Shown here piece after piece: positions 1 to 12,800 of a stretch of DNA of 64,000 nt. The stretch covers positions 558,144,176 to 558,208,175 of the forward strand of contig NC_058521.1 in the NCBI RefSeq assembly GCF_904849725.1, read 5' to 3'. The notes beneath the pieces were generated by a model that saw only the letters and a list, made by a program, of their open reading frames with translations, searched no databases and was not told the origin of the DNA. Origin of the DNA: Hordeum vulgare subsp. vulgare. Lineage: Eukaryota > Streptophyta > Magnoliopsida > Poales > Poaceae. The translations under genes were made by a program, and so were the position numbers. How positions within the stretch are numbered: position 1 is the stretch's first letter; every line of letters begins with the position of its first letter.

Positions 1-140
1 AATCCATTTGGTGCCGATGATGTTGTGCTTGCGAGGATCTGGTCGTTTGACGAGCTCCCATACATCGTTCAGCTTGAATTGAAGAAGTTCGTCTTGCATA
101 GCTTGGATCCACTCCGGTTCTAGAAAAGCCTCAGCAACTT
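1..140 (-). pseudogene. Copia A reverse transcriptase, N-terminal fragment
   Basis: The minus-strand translation contains an EPEWIQAM segment, then WELV, then IGTKWI. This is the characteristic start of the copia reverse transcriptase domain (RVT_2). It belongs to the same element as the integrase at 616-1626 and is cut off by the window edge. The catalytic YVDD region is not in view. The 140-615 interval is the low-conservation linker between integrase and RT and holds no separate gene. Confidence 0.8.
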
Positions 141-615
141 TTGAGGGTTCTGTGATGGATATAAAGGAAAAATGCCCACAAAAGTTAACTAAGTGTGAAG
201 CTTTTGAGCGAGTGAGAGGACCTGGCGCGTTGATGTCGTTGAGGATTTTGTCAAGTTCTACTTCATTTGCAATCCTCGGTTGAGCTGGTTGAGGATTTCG
301 TCTGGGCTGAGGAAGTGGTTGAGGTGCAATTTCCTCAGGAGCATCTTCTTGATTTTCATCAGTGATGGGGATCGTTTCTGCACCAATGTCCTCAGTGGGG
401 ACAATGTCTTCAGTAGGTTTGATCTTTATTGCTTCCTCAGGAGACAGCTTATCTGGATCAGAAGGCAATTGCTCTCTTTGCGAGCCATTAGTTTCATCGA
501 ACCGCACATCTACAGTCTCAACAACTTTGTTGTGATAGTTGTTGAAGACTCTGTAAGTGTGCGAGTCCTTTCCATAACCGAGCATAAAACCTTCATGTGC
601 CTTAGGTGCAAATTT

Positions 616-1626
616 TCAACTATGGTGAGGATCTCTAATCCAGCATTTTGCACCGAAGACTTTGAAATAACTTACATTGGGTTTCTTGTCAGTGAGGAGT
701 TCATATGAGGTTTTCTTGAGGAATTTGTGAAGATATACCATGTTGATGATATGGCATGCAGTGTTGATTGCTTCTGGCCAAAAGCAACGAGGAGTCTGAT
801 ATTCTTCAAGCATAGTTCTTGCCATTTCAACCAGAGTCATGTTCTTCCTTTCGACGACACCATTCTGCTGAGGAGTATAAGGAGCAAATAATTCGTGAGT
901 AATACCAAGTTCATCAAGATAATCATCAAGACCAGTGTTTTTGAACTCGGTTCCATTATTACTCCTGATATGTTTGATCTTGATGCCAAAGTTCGTCGAG
1001 GCCCTTGAAGAAAATCGTTTGACGATTTCCTGCACTTCAGTTTTATACACTATGATATGCACCCAAGTATATCTGGAATAATCATCAACTATGACGAAGC
1101 CATATAAATATGCTGCATTGGTTAGTGTGGCATAGTGAGTAGGTCCAAATAGATCCATATGAAGCAATTCGAATGGACGTGTAGTGGTCATGATAGTCTT
1201 CGAGGGATGCTTGGATCTGGTCATTTTCCTAGATTCACAAGCACCGCAGAGATGATCCTTGAGGATTTTGACTGATTCAATGCCGATGACATGCTTCTTC
1301 TTCGCGAGCGTGTGAAAATTCCTCATGCATGCATGACCTAGTCTTCGGTGCCACAACCATCCTTCTGAGGTTTTTGCTAGTAAGCAAGTGGCTGGTTGAG
1401 GACCTGTAGAAAAATCAACAATGTACAAATCCCCTCTTCTTACACCTTCGAAGACTTTGGATCTGTCAGATTCCATGATGACTACACATCTATATCTACC
1501 AAAGATAACAATCATATCAAGATCACAAAGCATCGAGACAGACATGAGGTTAAAACCAAGGGATTCAACAAGCATCACTTTGTCCATATGCCTATCCTTG
1601 GAAATAGCCACTTTGCGAAGTCCCAA
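616..1626 (-). pseudogene. Copia A GAG-pre-integrase and integrase
   Basis: This 336-aa open stretch encodes the zinc-binding GAG-pre-integrase module (LWHRRLGH, then CGACESRK) followed by the integrase core. The first catalytic Asp is in HMDLFGP and the Glu is in NGVVERKN. The middle catalytic Asp, normally in an SDNGTEF context, reads SNNGTEF here, so the DDE triad is D-N-E. Integrase would normally insert the cDNA copy into the host genome. With the substituted residue and the upstream frame breaks this copy is expected to be inactive. The ORF ends early compared with intact copia polyproteins. Confidence 0.9.
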
Positions 1627-1671
1627 TACCTTGCTTTTACCTTTGTCAGCATATGTGATTTGCTTCAGAGG

Positions 1672-1800
1672 TTATGGAGTTAGTGGCATATTCATCAGTA
1701 AGCTTTTATCACCAGTCATGTGATGTGTGCAGCCACTATCAAGAACCCACTCAGTATTTTTGGGTTTGTCATCCTGCAGATGAATTAGTACAGCTTACCA
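1672..1800 (-). pseudogene. Copia A aspartic protease remnant
   Basis: The minus-strand translation shows WVLDSGCTHHMTGD, the active-site region of copia proteases (the DSG motif). A TAA stop (1672-1674) then separates it from the pre-integrase ORF that starts at 1626. The protease would release Gag, integrase and RT from the polyprotein. The stop shows that this copy is dead. Confidence 0.8.
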
Positions 1801-2303
1801 TCTCATATGCTTCAAATTTGAAGAATGTGATATTGATTTCATCAGATAAGAATTTCATCATAACAGAAATATAAGGACGTGTGAAATATTTCTATTTCAT
1901 CAATCATTAGCTTGCGTCCTATCAAGCATTTCCTCAGGTCTCCAGCAAATTCTTCAGATGATGATTTTCATCTGGAGACCTGACCTGCAAAAGTGATTAG
2001 TTTGATTTCTTCACCACCCACATCTGAAGGGGCGGCAAAGCATTCATCATCCTGCGAGCACCATATGAGAAAGGTGGCATTGAAGCCAATGCACTTCTCT
2101 TAACAGTAGGGGGGTTAAAGTACTCATGAATATGTAGAGAACTGGTTTGAGGATTTATTAACATAATGATTTGAGAAGTAACGCTCATATTCATATTCCT
2201 TGTAGTTTCCGTGCATGTTAGACTCATTAGCACGGGTACGAGCATGGTTTTGACCAGTTGAGGATTTTGATCCTCTTGAAGACTTTGGTCCTCCTGAGGA
2301 ATT

Positions 2304-2936
2304 TTATCTGGGGTTCAGATTCTTCAGTGGTGGTGTCATGAGGACATTCACCTGAAGATTTTCAAGACAGCTTTTGGGAACCCAGATTTTCCTCAAGGGA
2401 GGGCCATTCCTGCAGTTAGTTCCAACATATCGAGCAAATACTTCACCAGATTGATTTTTGAACAGTTTATAGTTGGAGTCAAATGACTCATCTGAGGAAT
2501 AGGATAATTCACATGAAAAGCTAGTTAGATTAGATGGATCAAAAGGAGGCCCAATAGCAGCAACCCATGAGGTTTTGGGATACTGCTCAGGTTTCCAATA
2601 AGATCCATCAGCATTTAATTTCCTCTCAAAGGCAATTCCTTCTTTCCTCGGGTTCCTGTTCAAGATCTGCTTTTTGAGCACATCACAAAGGGTTTGATGC
2701 CCTTTGAGGCTTTTGTATATCCATGTCACGTACAATTCCTTCAACCCTACATTTTTATCAGTAACATTTGTGTTTTCCTCAAGTGAGGAAATAGACACAA
2801 CAAGTGCGGTTGAAGAATTTGTAGCAATAGTAGCATTTGATGATTCTGGTGAGGAATTAGCAGTTTCGCGTTTAATGCATTTAAGACATGGAGGAATGAA
2901 TTCAACTTGACCAGCGCAGAGCTGTTGAGCTAGTAA
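2304..2936 (-). pseudogene. Copia A Gag-protease linker region
   Basis: This segment lies between the zinc-knuckle part of gag and the protease. A 164-aa open frame (2304-2798) holds a basic stretch and no domain I recognise. The frame continues upstream toward 2936 without a stop and joins the coiled-coil-like 75-aa frame at 2930-3157 only through a frameshift. Long uncharacterised linkers of this sort occur in Triticeae copia elements. It is part of the broken polyprotein, not an independent gene. The interval 1800-2304 is the same linker, further decayed. Confidence 0.6.
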
Positions 2937-4539
2937 TGAATCATTTCCATACGAATATCATCTTGAGACATCCTCAGCTTCTCAAGATCAAGCTTCCTTT
3001 GAAGAAATTCATAGGAAAGCTTCTCATGATCAGTGAGGAGTGTATCATAACGATCCTGAAGATTATCAAATCTAGACTGAAGACTTTTCACATCTTCAGT
3101 GAGGATTTGGGTAAGGTTCATTTCATCATTCAACAGATCATCACTTTTATCTAGCAATTTCTGAAGCTTTTCCGGGCAGTTTGTTGTTTAGTAGCAATGA
3201 TAGCAAGTTTACTGTAACTGGGTTTCTTATAATCATCAGGTTCACATTCACTTGAATCAGAGGAGGAGACATTATTTGGTACCTTTGAACCTTTTGCCAT
3301 GAAGCAATAGGTTGGAGCGAAGTCATCAGCATAGTCATTAGTGTGGATGGTGCAATCATTTTCTTCAAGATTGAAGATTGACTTGCTGACGAAAGTGGTT
3401 GCCAGTGCAAGACTAGCCTGTCCGGATTCTGAGTCTTCATCAGAACCCTCTTCTTCATCACCTTCTTCTGATTCTGCCTCTGAGTCCATTTCCTTCCCAA
3501 TAAGTGCCCGAGCCTTTCTGAAACTATTCTTCTTGTGCGATGAGGGCTTTGAAGATGAGGATTTTGAAGATTTCTTCTTCTTCTTCGAGTCATCAGAATT
3601 GTCATCCTTGTATTTCTTCTTCTTTGATTCCTTTCCCCAACGGGGACAATCAGCAATGTAATGACCTGATTTCTTGCACTTGTGGCAGGTTCGTTTCTTG
3701 TAGTCCTCAGATGAAGATTCTGATTTTCTCATGTCTCTTCTTGAAGATTTACCAAACTGGCCACGTCGTGTAAATCTCTGGAATTTCCTCACGAGCATTG
3801 CAAGCTCCTGTCCAAATTCTTCAAGGTCACCAATGCTGTCATCTGTGTCTTCTTCTTCAGATGAGGAAATTGTTCTAGCCTTCAGTGCACGTGGTCTGGA
3901 ATAGCTTAGTCCATATAGATCTTTCTTTTCTTCTAGCTGGAATTCATGAGTATTTAGCCTTTCGAGTAGATCAGCTGGATCAAGCATCTTGTAGTCTGGT
4001 CTTTCTTGAATCATCATAACTAAAGTATCAAATGAAGAACCCAAAGATCTCAGCAGTTTCTTCACAACTTCGTGATCAGTGATGTCTCGAGCTCCCAGTG
4101 CTTGCAGTTCATTTGATATGCCAGTGAGGCGATCAAAGGTGTCTTTGCAGCTTTCATTGTCATGTCTCTTGAAGCGATTGAAGAGATTGCGAAGAATATC
4201 AACACGAGAGTCACGCTGGGTTGATACTCCTTCATTTACCTTGCACAGTCTCTCCCAGATCAGTGTCGCAGAGCCGAAAGCACTTACTCTTCCAAACTGG
4301 CCTGGGCTTAGATGGCCACAGATGATATTCTTCGCTTGAGAATCGAGTTGCTTGAATTTCTTCACATCAGCAGCAGAGACACTAGCAGAGATGATGGGGA
4401 CGCCATGTTCCACAATATATCAGAGATCATTATCAATATCTTGTAGATGCATTCGCATTTTGTTCTTCCAGAAGGGAAAGTTCTTTCCTTCGAAGGTAGG
4501 ACATGCTACAGTCACCTTAAACATGCCTGCAGTTGACAT
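2930..4539 (-). pseudogene. Copia A gag (UBN2-type, with CCHC knuckle)
   Basis: Gag starts at the ATG at 4539, about 54 nt after the PBS. An in-frame TGA at 4420-4422, where the family normally has Trp, stops it after about 39 codons. The remaining 420-aa frame (3151-4413) shows the UBN2-type capsid domain, a Ser/Lys/Glu-rich region and one zinc knuckle (CHKCKKSGHYIADC). Near 3170 the frame shifts into a 75-aa coiled-coil-like tail that ends at 2930. Gag would form the virus-like particle and package the element RNA. One nonsense change and at least one frameshift make this a pseudogene. Confidence 0.9.
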
Positions 4540-4592
4540 AACTAAAACTCCAGGTGGTTAAACCAAAATCACATAGAACAAGGGAGTACCTT

Positions 4593-4604
4593 GCTCTGAT
4601 ACCA
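4593..4604 (-). other. Copia A primer-binding site (tRNA-Met type)
   Basis: The minus strand reads TGGTATCAGAGC, complementary to the 3' end of initiator tRNA-Met. It lies 2 nt inside the LTR boundary at 4607. This is the usual minus-strand primer site of plant copia elements and it fixes the orientation. Confidence 0.9.
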
Positions 4605-4606
4605 AT

Positions 4607-6020
4607 TGAAAGTGCGTTATATCGACTAGAGGGGGGATGAATAGGAGATTTTTAGAATTTCATCACTGAGGAAATTCCTTTTGAGGAAATTCCTCACTGA
4701 TGCCTAACTCACAACGGAAACAGTAAAGGATCAGAAGTGCAAAGTTTCACAACAGCAGTTTTTCAGAGTGAGGAATGTGAAAATAGATTGCACAGTGAGC
4801 AGGCACGCAGAATACATATGAGGATTAACTGACGTGAAGAATTTGGGGTTGAGGAAATTCAGAGAAAGTCTTCAGCAAATTCTTCAAACAGTAGCAGTGA
4901 AAGTCATCAACACATAATACGAGGAAAGTAAGGAGTTGAGGAATTAGAACCCGTTTCTCAGTGAAGACAGTTGTTGATGACCCAGTTCCAACTGCTGTGA
5001 CAGTCGTACATCTGGTTTGGAGCGGCTTGGTATTGAAACCAAAGGACACACAGTCCCGGGACACACAGTCCCTACCGTGTTCTCCTTGGGCTAAGAACAC
5101 ACAGTCCTCGCCCAACACTCGTGGTAAGTCTTCAGGGCAGACTTCCAAACCCTCACAAACTTGGTCACCCGGCGATCCACAATTGACTGTTGGAACGCTC
5201 TAGACCATGACGCCTAACCGTCTGGAGGATGCACAGTCCTCAAAGGTAAAAGGCTTCAGTCCCACACAGGAACAACTTCTTCAGTGATGCTCAATCACTA
5301 GGTTTGGTTTGTGGTTTCGGTGTATGGGGTATTTCCTCAGTGATCAATTACTCTCGAAGACTCTGAGGAATTGGGTTGCTCTTATGACAAGTGTCAGTTT
5401 CTAACAGAGCAGCCAACCAGCTAATGGTTGTGGGGGTGGCTATTTATAGCCTGGGAGCATCCCGACATGATTTGACACTAATGCCCTTAAATAATATGAC
5501 CGTTGGAGTGGATAAGACCAATGACTTGGCGTGGCTATCAAAACGGTCGGAACCCTCAACTGTGAGAGTCCTCATGTCACTCATATTCCTCACTTGAGGC
5601 TTTTGATAGGATTAGGCTTGGGTTGAGCATCATGAGGAAATTCATTCCAAAGTGTAACTTCGACCCCCTTTAACAGTACGGTGTTCCTATTACTCAAATG
5701 CGAAGAAAATAAAACAGAAAGAGTAAGTCTTCATGCTTCAAGTTCTTCAAAGTGATTTTCTTCAGGACACACCGAATTCCTCAATTTCAGTATCTTCATG
5801 AGGAATATCAATTTCATCGCAGATTCCTCGCGATTCATTTCTTCAGCTTCAGACCAATTTCTTCAACCAAAGATATATATTTTTAGGGGTCGATATTCTT
5901 CAAATATCTCAAACTCCTCAATGACTTATAGATCCTGTGTACACTCATAAACACATTAGATACTTAACCTATAAGTCTTCAAACCACCAAAATCACTAAG
6001 GGGCACTAGATGCACTTACA
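4607..6020 (-). repeat. Copia A 5' LTR (1414 bp)
   Basis: The LTR runs from tgaaagtgc to gcacttaca on the plus strand. The ends are TG...CA and imperfect inverted repeats of each other. It lies directly next to the PBS. The sequence is unusually rich in short words such as ttcctca, tcttca and gaggaa, and carries several copies of cacagtcc around 5050-5280. The partner LTR is outside the window, so age cannot be estimated. Confidence 0.9.
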
Positions 6021-8428
6021 GCATGTATGTGTGTGTATGTGTCATATGCATGTGTTAGTAACCTCTTGCTTTGCTAGCATGTGTAGTTGGTTTGGATGCT
6101 ACTATATGGTTTGCACATGAGTAGGTGTGTGTGTCTGTTGAGATGATGTGTGTGTAGGTGATGCACACACATGGGGTTCCTAGTAAGTGCATGTTAGTGA
6201 TGCTTCCATATTACTTGCATGGTAGTTTTCCCCTCATGTTGTTCTTGGGGTTTTAGAGCTTGTGATGAGACTGTGGTGTTGATATGTATGTGATGAAAAC
6301 ATCCCCTTTGGCAACACTTGTGCACCTCCTCATGTCCATATGAGAGAGGGCATGATGTGTGGGTGTGTGTGGTGATCTAGTGATTATCTTGGTAGAAGTG
6401 TATGTGTTGTTGATGTGCTTGACACCAACATGGGGTCCAAACCCTCATGTCCATATTGTCTTTGTGCACATGAGCATAGCTATGTGATAGTTGTTCTAGT
6501 GAGAGTGGCATGAAATGTTGCACTATTCACTATGTTGGATTCTATGTAGTTTTTCCTTCCTAGTTTGAGCTCACTTGCTCCAAGAAAGTGCATATGTTTT
6601 ATATATGGGTTTGGGGTAGAAAGATCCCAGGAATCCATTGGTGAAATCAGTTTTGCCATTGGAACATTTTCTGGAGATGACATATTTTCATTTTCTTCTA
6701 CGTTTAGAGCTTGGTTCCATGAGTTGTGATGTCCTCTTGTGTTTGTTTCTTGGTTGTGCTAGTAGAGGGTAACCCCCTCTACCTCTTGTTGGTTTCATCT
6801 CATGATTATGATTCCATATGTGCAAGTTATGCCCACTCAAAGTAGGCATGTGGCTGAAATTCCAGATTAGTGAAAATCTGAGATTTTTACCAAGTCTGAG
6901 AATCTGTTTATATTTTCTTCTCCTGTAGATGAGGTTGTGCTGATCATTGTATTGTGATCTAGCCTCGGCTTTCAACTAGAAAGTTGGACCTGATATCCGT
7001 AGCTCTAATTGTATTGTTCTTTATATGGTTTTGCATCGTTTTCACGAGACGCATCTGATCATGTCATTCTCATGCATGTAAAATAGGTTAGCATGCAGTT
7101 CTGTCCAGGAACATGCTTTAACTCCTTATGCTTGTGCTAGAGATAGAAATAGTGATGCATGCTCATATTCATCTCATGCATCATGTGATTGTTGCATCTT
7201 GAGGTGCTGTTGTTCATTGGATGTATTCTTAAGTTGGGTAGCACCGGGATCGGAGAACGAATACGTGGAGTAAGGAGAGTACGTGCATGACGATCAAGAA
7301 CCATTCCAAGCTGAGGTTATCACAGGAAAGATGATATGACCTTGATTCCATCTCTAGACTTGTTATGCTAGATTACGTTTCCTTTGTCATATTCTTGCTG
7401 CCTACCACTGAAATATTTGCCTCTTGATATGCCATGAACCCAAACACTGATCCCTTCCTAGCAAACTTGAATGGCTAAGTAGGCTTTGCTCAGCTACTAA
7501 TGTTAGCGTTGCTAGATGCAGGTGCTTTGCCTCATGTGATAACATGAGCTTGATATCATTATCTAAATTCTGTTATTTAATTAATGCACCTATATATATA
7601 CTTGGTAAATAACGGAAGGCCTAGCCTTTTGCCGGGTGCTTTGTTCCGTTATTGCCGCCATAGTTACCTGTTACCGGTGTTTGATTCCATATTGATCGCT
7701 CCTAACACGTTCGGGGTTGTTATGGGGACCCCCTCGATAAATCGCGTAGTGCTAAGGCTTGTCCGGCGGGACCCAACATTGGTGTTAATTTGCTAATCAC
7801 TTAATAATAATCTGCATAGGGAATGGACTACCCGAGGAATTTAATCAACAACCCGGGCCAGTGCTCCTCATGAGTGTTGGTCCAAACTAGAGCACCGTGC
7901 GGGGCCATCCCGGGGCAACTCGGGAGATTTCTCTCGCCACTGTATGCTTCGCTTATCCGGCGTGTCCTGAGACTGAGATACGCGGCTCTTATCAGGGTCG
8001 TCGACACATCGGGAGGTCCTGCTAGTCTTGCCTTACCTTAGGGATATATCTTGCGTATAGGAATCCCAGTGAAGCTTTGGTTCTCCCGAGAGTTGAGGTT
8101 TTCCTCTAAGGAATCCGACGAGGTCACGAGATTAGTGATAGAGGATTACTTTGCGGCCCGTGTACGTTTGTGATGGACTAGTTGGAGCACCCCTGCAGGG
8201 TTTAGTCTTTCGGAAAGCCGTGCCCGCGGTTATGTGGCAACTTGGAATATTTTGTTAACATATGGTATTAGATAACTTAAACAAAAGCTAATAAAATTGC
8301 CAACTGTGTGCGTAACCGTGACTGTCCCCTCGAAGATCTCTCTTCGAACGAGAACACGGTGGGGTTATGATTGACGTAGGTAGGTGTTCAGGATCACCTA
8401 GTGATCAAGTATTCTCGATCGCTAGTAT
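6021..8428 (+). repeat. Gypsy-type LTR D, left segment
   Basis: This is part of a large gypsy-type LTR in plus orientation. It is interrupted on the left by copia A and on the right by solo LTR E, and it resumes at 13294. From about 7380 to 8400 it matches the reverse complement of solo LTR E. Shared landmarks are the atgcacctatata stretch, the gttatggggaccccc stretch and the tcctcatgagtgttggtcc stretch. Bases 6021-6500 are TG-rich (gtatgtgtgtg). No coding sequence is evident. The true left end lies outside the window. Confidence 0.75.
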
Positions 8429-9850
8429 TGTCACGCCCAAGATGCGACCCTATCCTCAATTTGGCACGAGGGCCTCGTCAGGGATAGAAGCGCATCTCGT
8501 CGTGTCGCAAGAATGGATATCGTTACAAGTACATGTACTGAAAAGAAGAGTTATATAGAATTGGCTTACACTCGCCACAAGCTACATCAGAGTCACATCA
8601 GTACATTACATAATCATCAAGAGTAAGAGCAGGGTCCGACTACGAACGAAGATAAACGACAAAAGAAGAACGACGTCCATCCTTGCTATCCCAGGCTGCC
8701 GGCCTGGAACCCATCCTAGATCGATGAAGAAGAAGAAGAGGAAGAGGCAAATCCAAATGAACAATCAACGCGCTCGCGTCAAGGAATCTTAACCTGTACC
8801 TGCAACTGGTGTTGTAGTAATCTGTGAGCCACAGGGGACTCAGCAATCTCATTTCCAAAGGTATCAAGACTAACAAAGCTTAGTGGGTGAGGTATGGTTA
8901 AGTGGTGAGGTTGCAGCAGCGACTAAGCATATATTTGGTGACTAACTTACGAGTACAAGAAATAAGAGGGGGGAGATCTACGCATAACGGACGTCACTAC
9001 AGATGATCCAAAGAATGATCCTGAACACCTACCTATGTCAGACGTAACCCCACCGTGTCCTCGATCGGAGAAGGAGCTCACGAAAGAGACAGTCACGGTT
9101 ACGCACACAGTTGGCATGTTTTAATTAAGTTAACTTCAAGTTATCTAGAACCAGTGTTAAACAAAGTTTCCACGTTGCCACATAACCGCGGGCACGGCTT
9201 TCCGAAAAGATTTAACCCTGCAGGGGTGCTCCAACTAGTCCATCACAAATTACCACAAGCCGCATAGAAATCCTCAATCACGAAGCTCGCGATCTCGTCG
9301 GATTCCCTAGTGGAAAACCTCAACTCTGAGATTACCCAAAGCATCACCGGAATCCCGATGCACAAGATATCTCGTCAAAGGTAAAACTAATCCAGCAAGG
9401 CCGCCCGACGTGTCGACGATCCCGATAGGAGTCGCGTACCTCGTTCTCAGGACACGACGGATGAGCGATGGTTACCACGCCAAACGCCGAGTTGCCCCGG
9501 GTAGCGTTAATAAGCTTCTCTGTTTTGGACCAACACTCATGAGGAGCACTGGCCCGGGGGTTGATTAAATTATCCTCGGGGTCCGGAAAGTCCCTATGCA
9601 AATTATTAGGTGATTAGGCAAATGTAGTACCAATGTTGGGCCTTGCCAGACCAGCTTTAATCTAAAACGAATTATCAAGGGGGTCCCCATAACAACCCCG
9701 ATCGTGTTAGGAGCGCTCGTTTATGGAACATAACACCGGTAGCCGAAACTAAGGGGGCAAAGGTGGAACAAAACACCAGGCTAGAAAGGCCGAGCCTTCC
9801 ACCTTTTACCAAGTATATAGGTGCATTAAATTAAATAGCATAAAATATGG
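7565..9850. repeat. Long inverted repeat formed by LTRs D and E
   Basis: The left arm (about 7565-8400) and right arm (about 9850-9015, reverse complement) align over roughly 830 bp with scattered differences and small indels. The centre, about 8400-9015, is unmatched. The arms belong to two related LTRs in opposite orientation, D (plus) and E (minus), and E is inserted in D. Homology continues further out at lower identity. A transcript through the region could fold into a long hairpin. Confidence 0.8.
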
Positions 9851-12800
9851 TGATATAACAAGGAACCCATGCTTTGCATGGAAGAAATTGCTCTGCAACT
9901 AGCAACGCTATCAACAGGGTTAAGCAAGCAGTAACATAGCCAATCAGTGGTTTGCTAGGTTGAACAGGTTGAAGGTTTCATGGCATTGTCGAGAGGCTGA
10001 TAATTAACATGTGGTAGGCAACGAGACATAATCGGTAGAAGCGGTAAAACTAGCATGGCAATGATAGTAATGGTATCTAGGGAAATGGTCATCTTGCCTG
10101 AGATCCCGCTTGGAAGAAGAACAACTCCGTGAAGCAGACGAACCGACGTAGTCGAACGGGTCCTCACATCCGACACGCTTGCGGACTCTATCGAGACGGG
10201 GAAAACCGGAAACAGGAATCAACACACGATATTCACCACACGATGCACGACACAAATGATGCATGAGCTACTGAATACATGCAAGTCACGGCATGACAAA
10301 TCACACAATCACACCTACACATTAAGTGAAGTTCAATATGCACGAGTTGCATATTGACGAAACTCCACGGTAATTATTTAGTTCGCTCCCGGTTATCTAC
10401 ACGCAATATTAATGTTGTCAAACATGCAAGAGGTGAAGCGGAAATTAAACTACCTATCTAGGCATTTTAAATGAGGTCGGAAACGACATATAGCATCTCC
10501 GAGACGACCTCACAAGTTAATTTACAATTCTGTCCAGATCTGATCTAATGCATTTAATTAGTTGTTAAACAGCAAAACAAATAGGTTCACGTGTATCTAC
10601 GCGTCAAGGCAAGCAATCTAGACGTAAAGAACATCTCCAACGGAGCTACGGATCAAAAGATACAAGCTCCGCAAGATATGATGGCATGAATGCAAGATGT
10701 GTGCAACGGCATCTACGAGCACATCGACACAAACAACCAGCAAGAGAAAATGAAACTACACAAGATTCTAAGCAAGTTTCACGTAGGACGCGATCAGAAC
10801 GGAGCTACGGATCAACAACTACAAGCAAAACAAGAAATAACTACAAACTGCCCAAAACAGCTACATAGCGACTTCTACGCCTCACAACTCCGGCTACACA
10901 ACTCTGATAAACTCAAGCAAGGCATGTCACGAAATAGGGCAAGACGCATTACTACAAACAACTAACAACAACTAGCATGGCAGCAAGGAGAACTAGGAAA
11001 AGAAGACACAAAATGGCACCTCGCGCACTATTTCAGACTTAGTGAAAATAACACCTCCTGAAAGTGCACTTTTCAGCCTGAAGCAATATTGACAGCAGCA
11101 AAACCTATAGCTACAGGAGTCCAAATGGCATGAAACTTAACAGCATGCTAGAGAAACATAAGGGGTACAACTAACTCCATTGGACCAACCTCAAAAGAGC
11201 TACAGATCACAAGATGCAAGCAAGATAAGACAGCAACAAAATAATAACAGATCTCAGACTTAGAAATATTTCAGCTCCTCTAAAACAGCACTATTCAAGC
11301 AAATTGAGAGCAAGCAAACAACACCTAAACATGCATTTCTATTGCAACCAAAAATACCAGGGGCTAAACAAAACATCCGAGATCAACTCTCTAGTTGACA
11401 ACTAATTCAAACGAGGCACGGAATAGAACCTACGGATTAAACAAAAGGGCTTCACGTCAAAATATCTCGCGAACTAACTTCCTTAAAAGCTAAAACTAAA
11501 TTCACAGAAAAATCCAAGGGATTTTTCTACTCCGGAAACATATATAATATGTGGGGTTTGCAACACAAAATCTTGCCACACAATAATGCGGGAGAATGAC
11601 CTATATACGGGAAATAATCTAACGGACAATCCCTACACGCAAAAAAATACGAGTGGCCGCGCTAAAATACATAGAGATATGGTCCCTAAAACAGGGACAT
11701 TAAATCTATGGCATACGGGCAATCCGGATACGCACGAAAATTAACTACGGAATGGATCCTAGCTAATCAGCACGTAAAACGAGGCATTAGGCACTCTAAA
11801 CAGTGTTAAACAAATATGCATGTTGGATAATCGTGTTCTACTCGCGAAGCTACCCCAAGACGATATAAAGATCACCTCGATCCGACTGACGGAACAAAAG
11901 TTACGGGCGTTTAAAATAATTAGCTAAACCTGTAAATAACTAAACCGAAAAAGAAAAAGGAAAACCTACATCTCTAACGGGCCGAATCTGGTGCGCAAAT
12001 TACAACGCATGGGCGAAGAATAGGGGTGATTCTCACCTCGGGCTGGCCCGGTTGAGGGGGCAGAGGAGGCCTGGGCCGCGTGGAGGGGAGCTGGGCCGAG
12101 CTGGGCCGGCTCGGGGCCCAGGCGCTAGCGGGGTGGCTCGGGCGAGGTCGTCCTCCTGGCCGAGCGCGTGAGCCACGGCGGCGGCCGGCGGCGGCTCCAG
12201 GCGGGTCGGCCCGGCGGGGTAGAAGAGGGGAAATGGTGGGGGCCGGCCGGATCTGGAGGGATCCGGGCACGGGAACCCAGTCCCGGCGGCGGCGGCGAGC
12301 TTCGGGCGGAGGACGGCGGCCGGCGCGAATATGGCAGAGGGCGGCGGTGCCGGTCACAGGCAGCGGCGGGAGGCGACGCAGGGCGACGGCGAATTGCGGG
12401 GAACGGCGCGAGTACGGGGAACCGTACGGGCGGCGTCGGCGGCCGGAGACGGCGCGGGGCCGCGGGCGGCGCGCTCCAGCTGCGGCGGCGGGGATGAGGC
12501 CGGCAGGGCAGCCGCTGGCCGGAGGCGCGGGCTGACGGGGCAGAACGGCGGCGGCTGCAACCCGGGGCGGCGCCAGATGGGCCTCGGCGGGCCTGCCTCG
12601 GGCTCGCGGGCCCGACGGCGGGAGGAGGGAGACAGGTGGGAGGAGAGAGACTAGGGTTTGGTGGGGTGCGGAAATTGAGAAGGAATTTGAGGAAGGTTGT
12701 CCAAAAATTAAGGAGGAGGGGGTATTTATAAGGAAAAAGGGGGCTCGGTTAACCGAAATCGCGCTCCGGATCCAACCGCGGGGTCGGATTCGGACGATTC

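Larger units (their letters stand above)
1..6020 (-). mobile_element. Copia element A, 5' two-thirds, runs off left edge
   Basis: This is a Ty1/copia LTR retrotransposon on the minus strand. Read on that strand the order is 5' LTR (6020-4607), tRNA-Met-type PBS, gag with zinc knuckle, protease, integrase and the first residues of reverse transcriptase, which leave the window at base 1. The integrase-before-RT order defines copia. The reading frame is broken by a stop in gag, frameshifts after gag and a stop in the protease region, so this copy cannot encode a polyprotein. It sits inside gypsy-type LTR D, whose sequence resumes at 6021. The 5-bp target duplication should be gcatg (6021-6025), but its partner lies outside the window. 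Confidence 0.9.

Noticed and set aside
6021..6500. TG-rich stretch as a microsatellite or regulatory element
   Set aside because: The gtgt words are irregular and lie within LTR D. There is no clear repeat unit.
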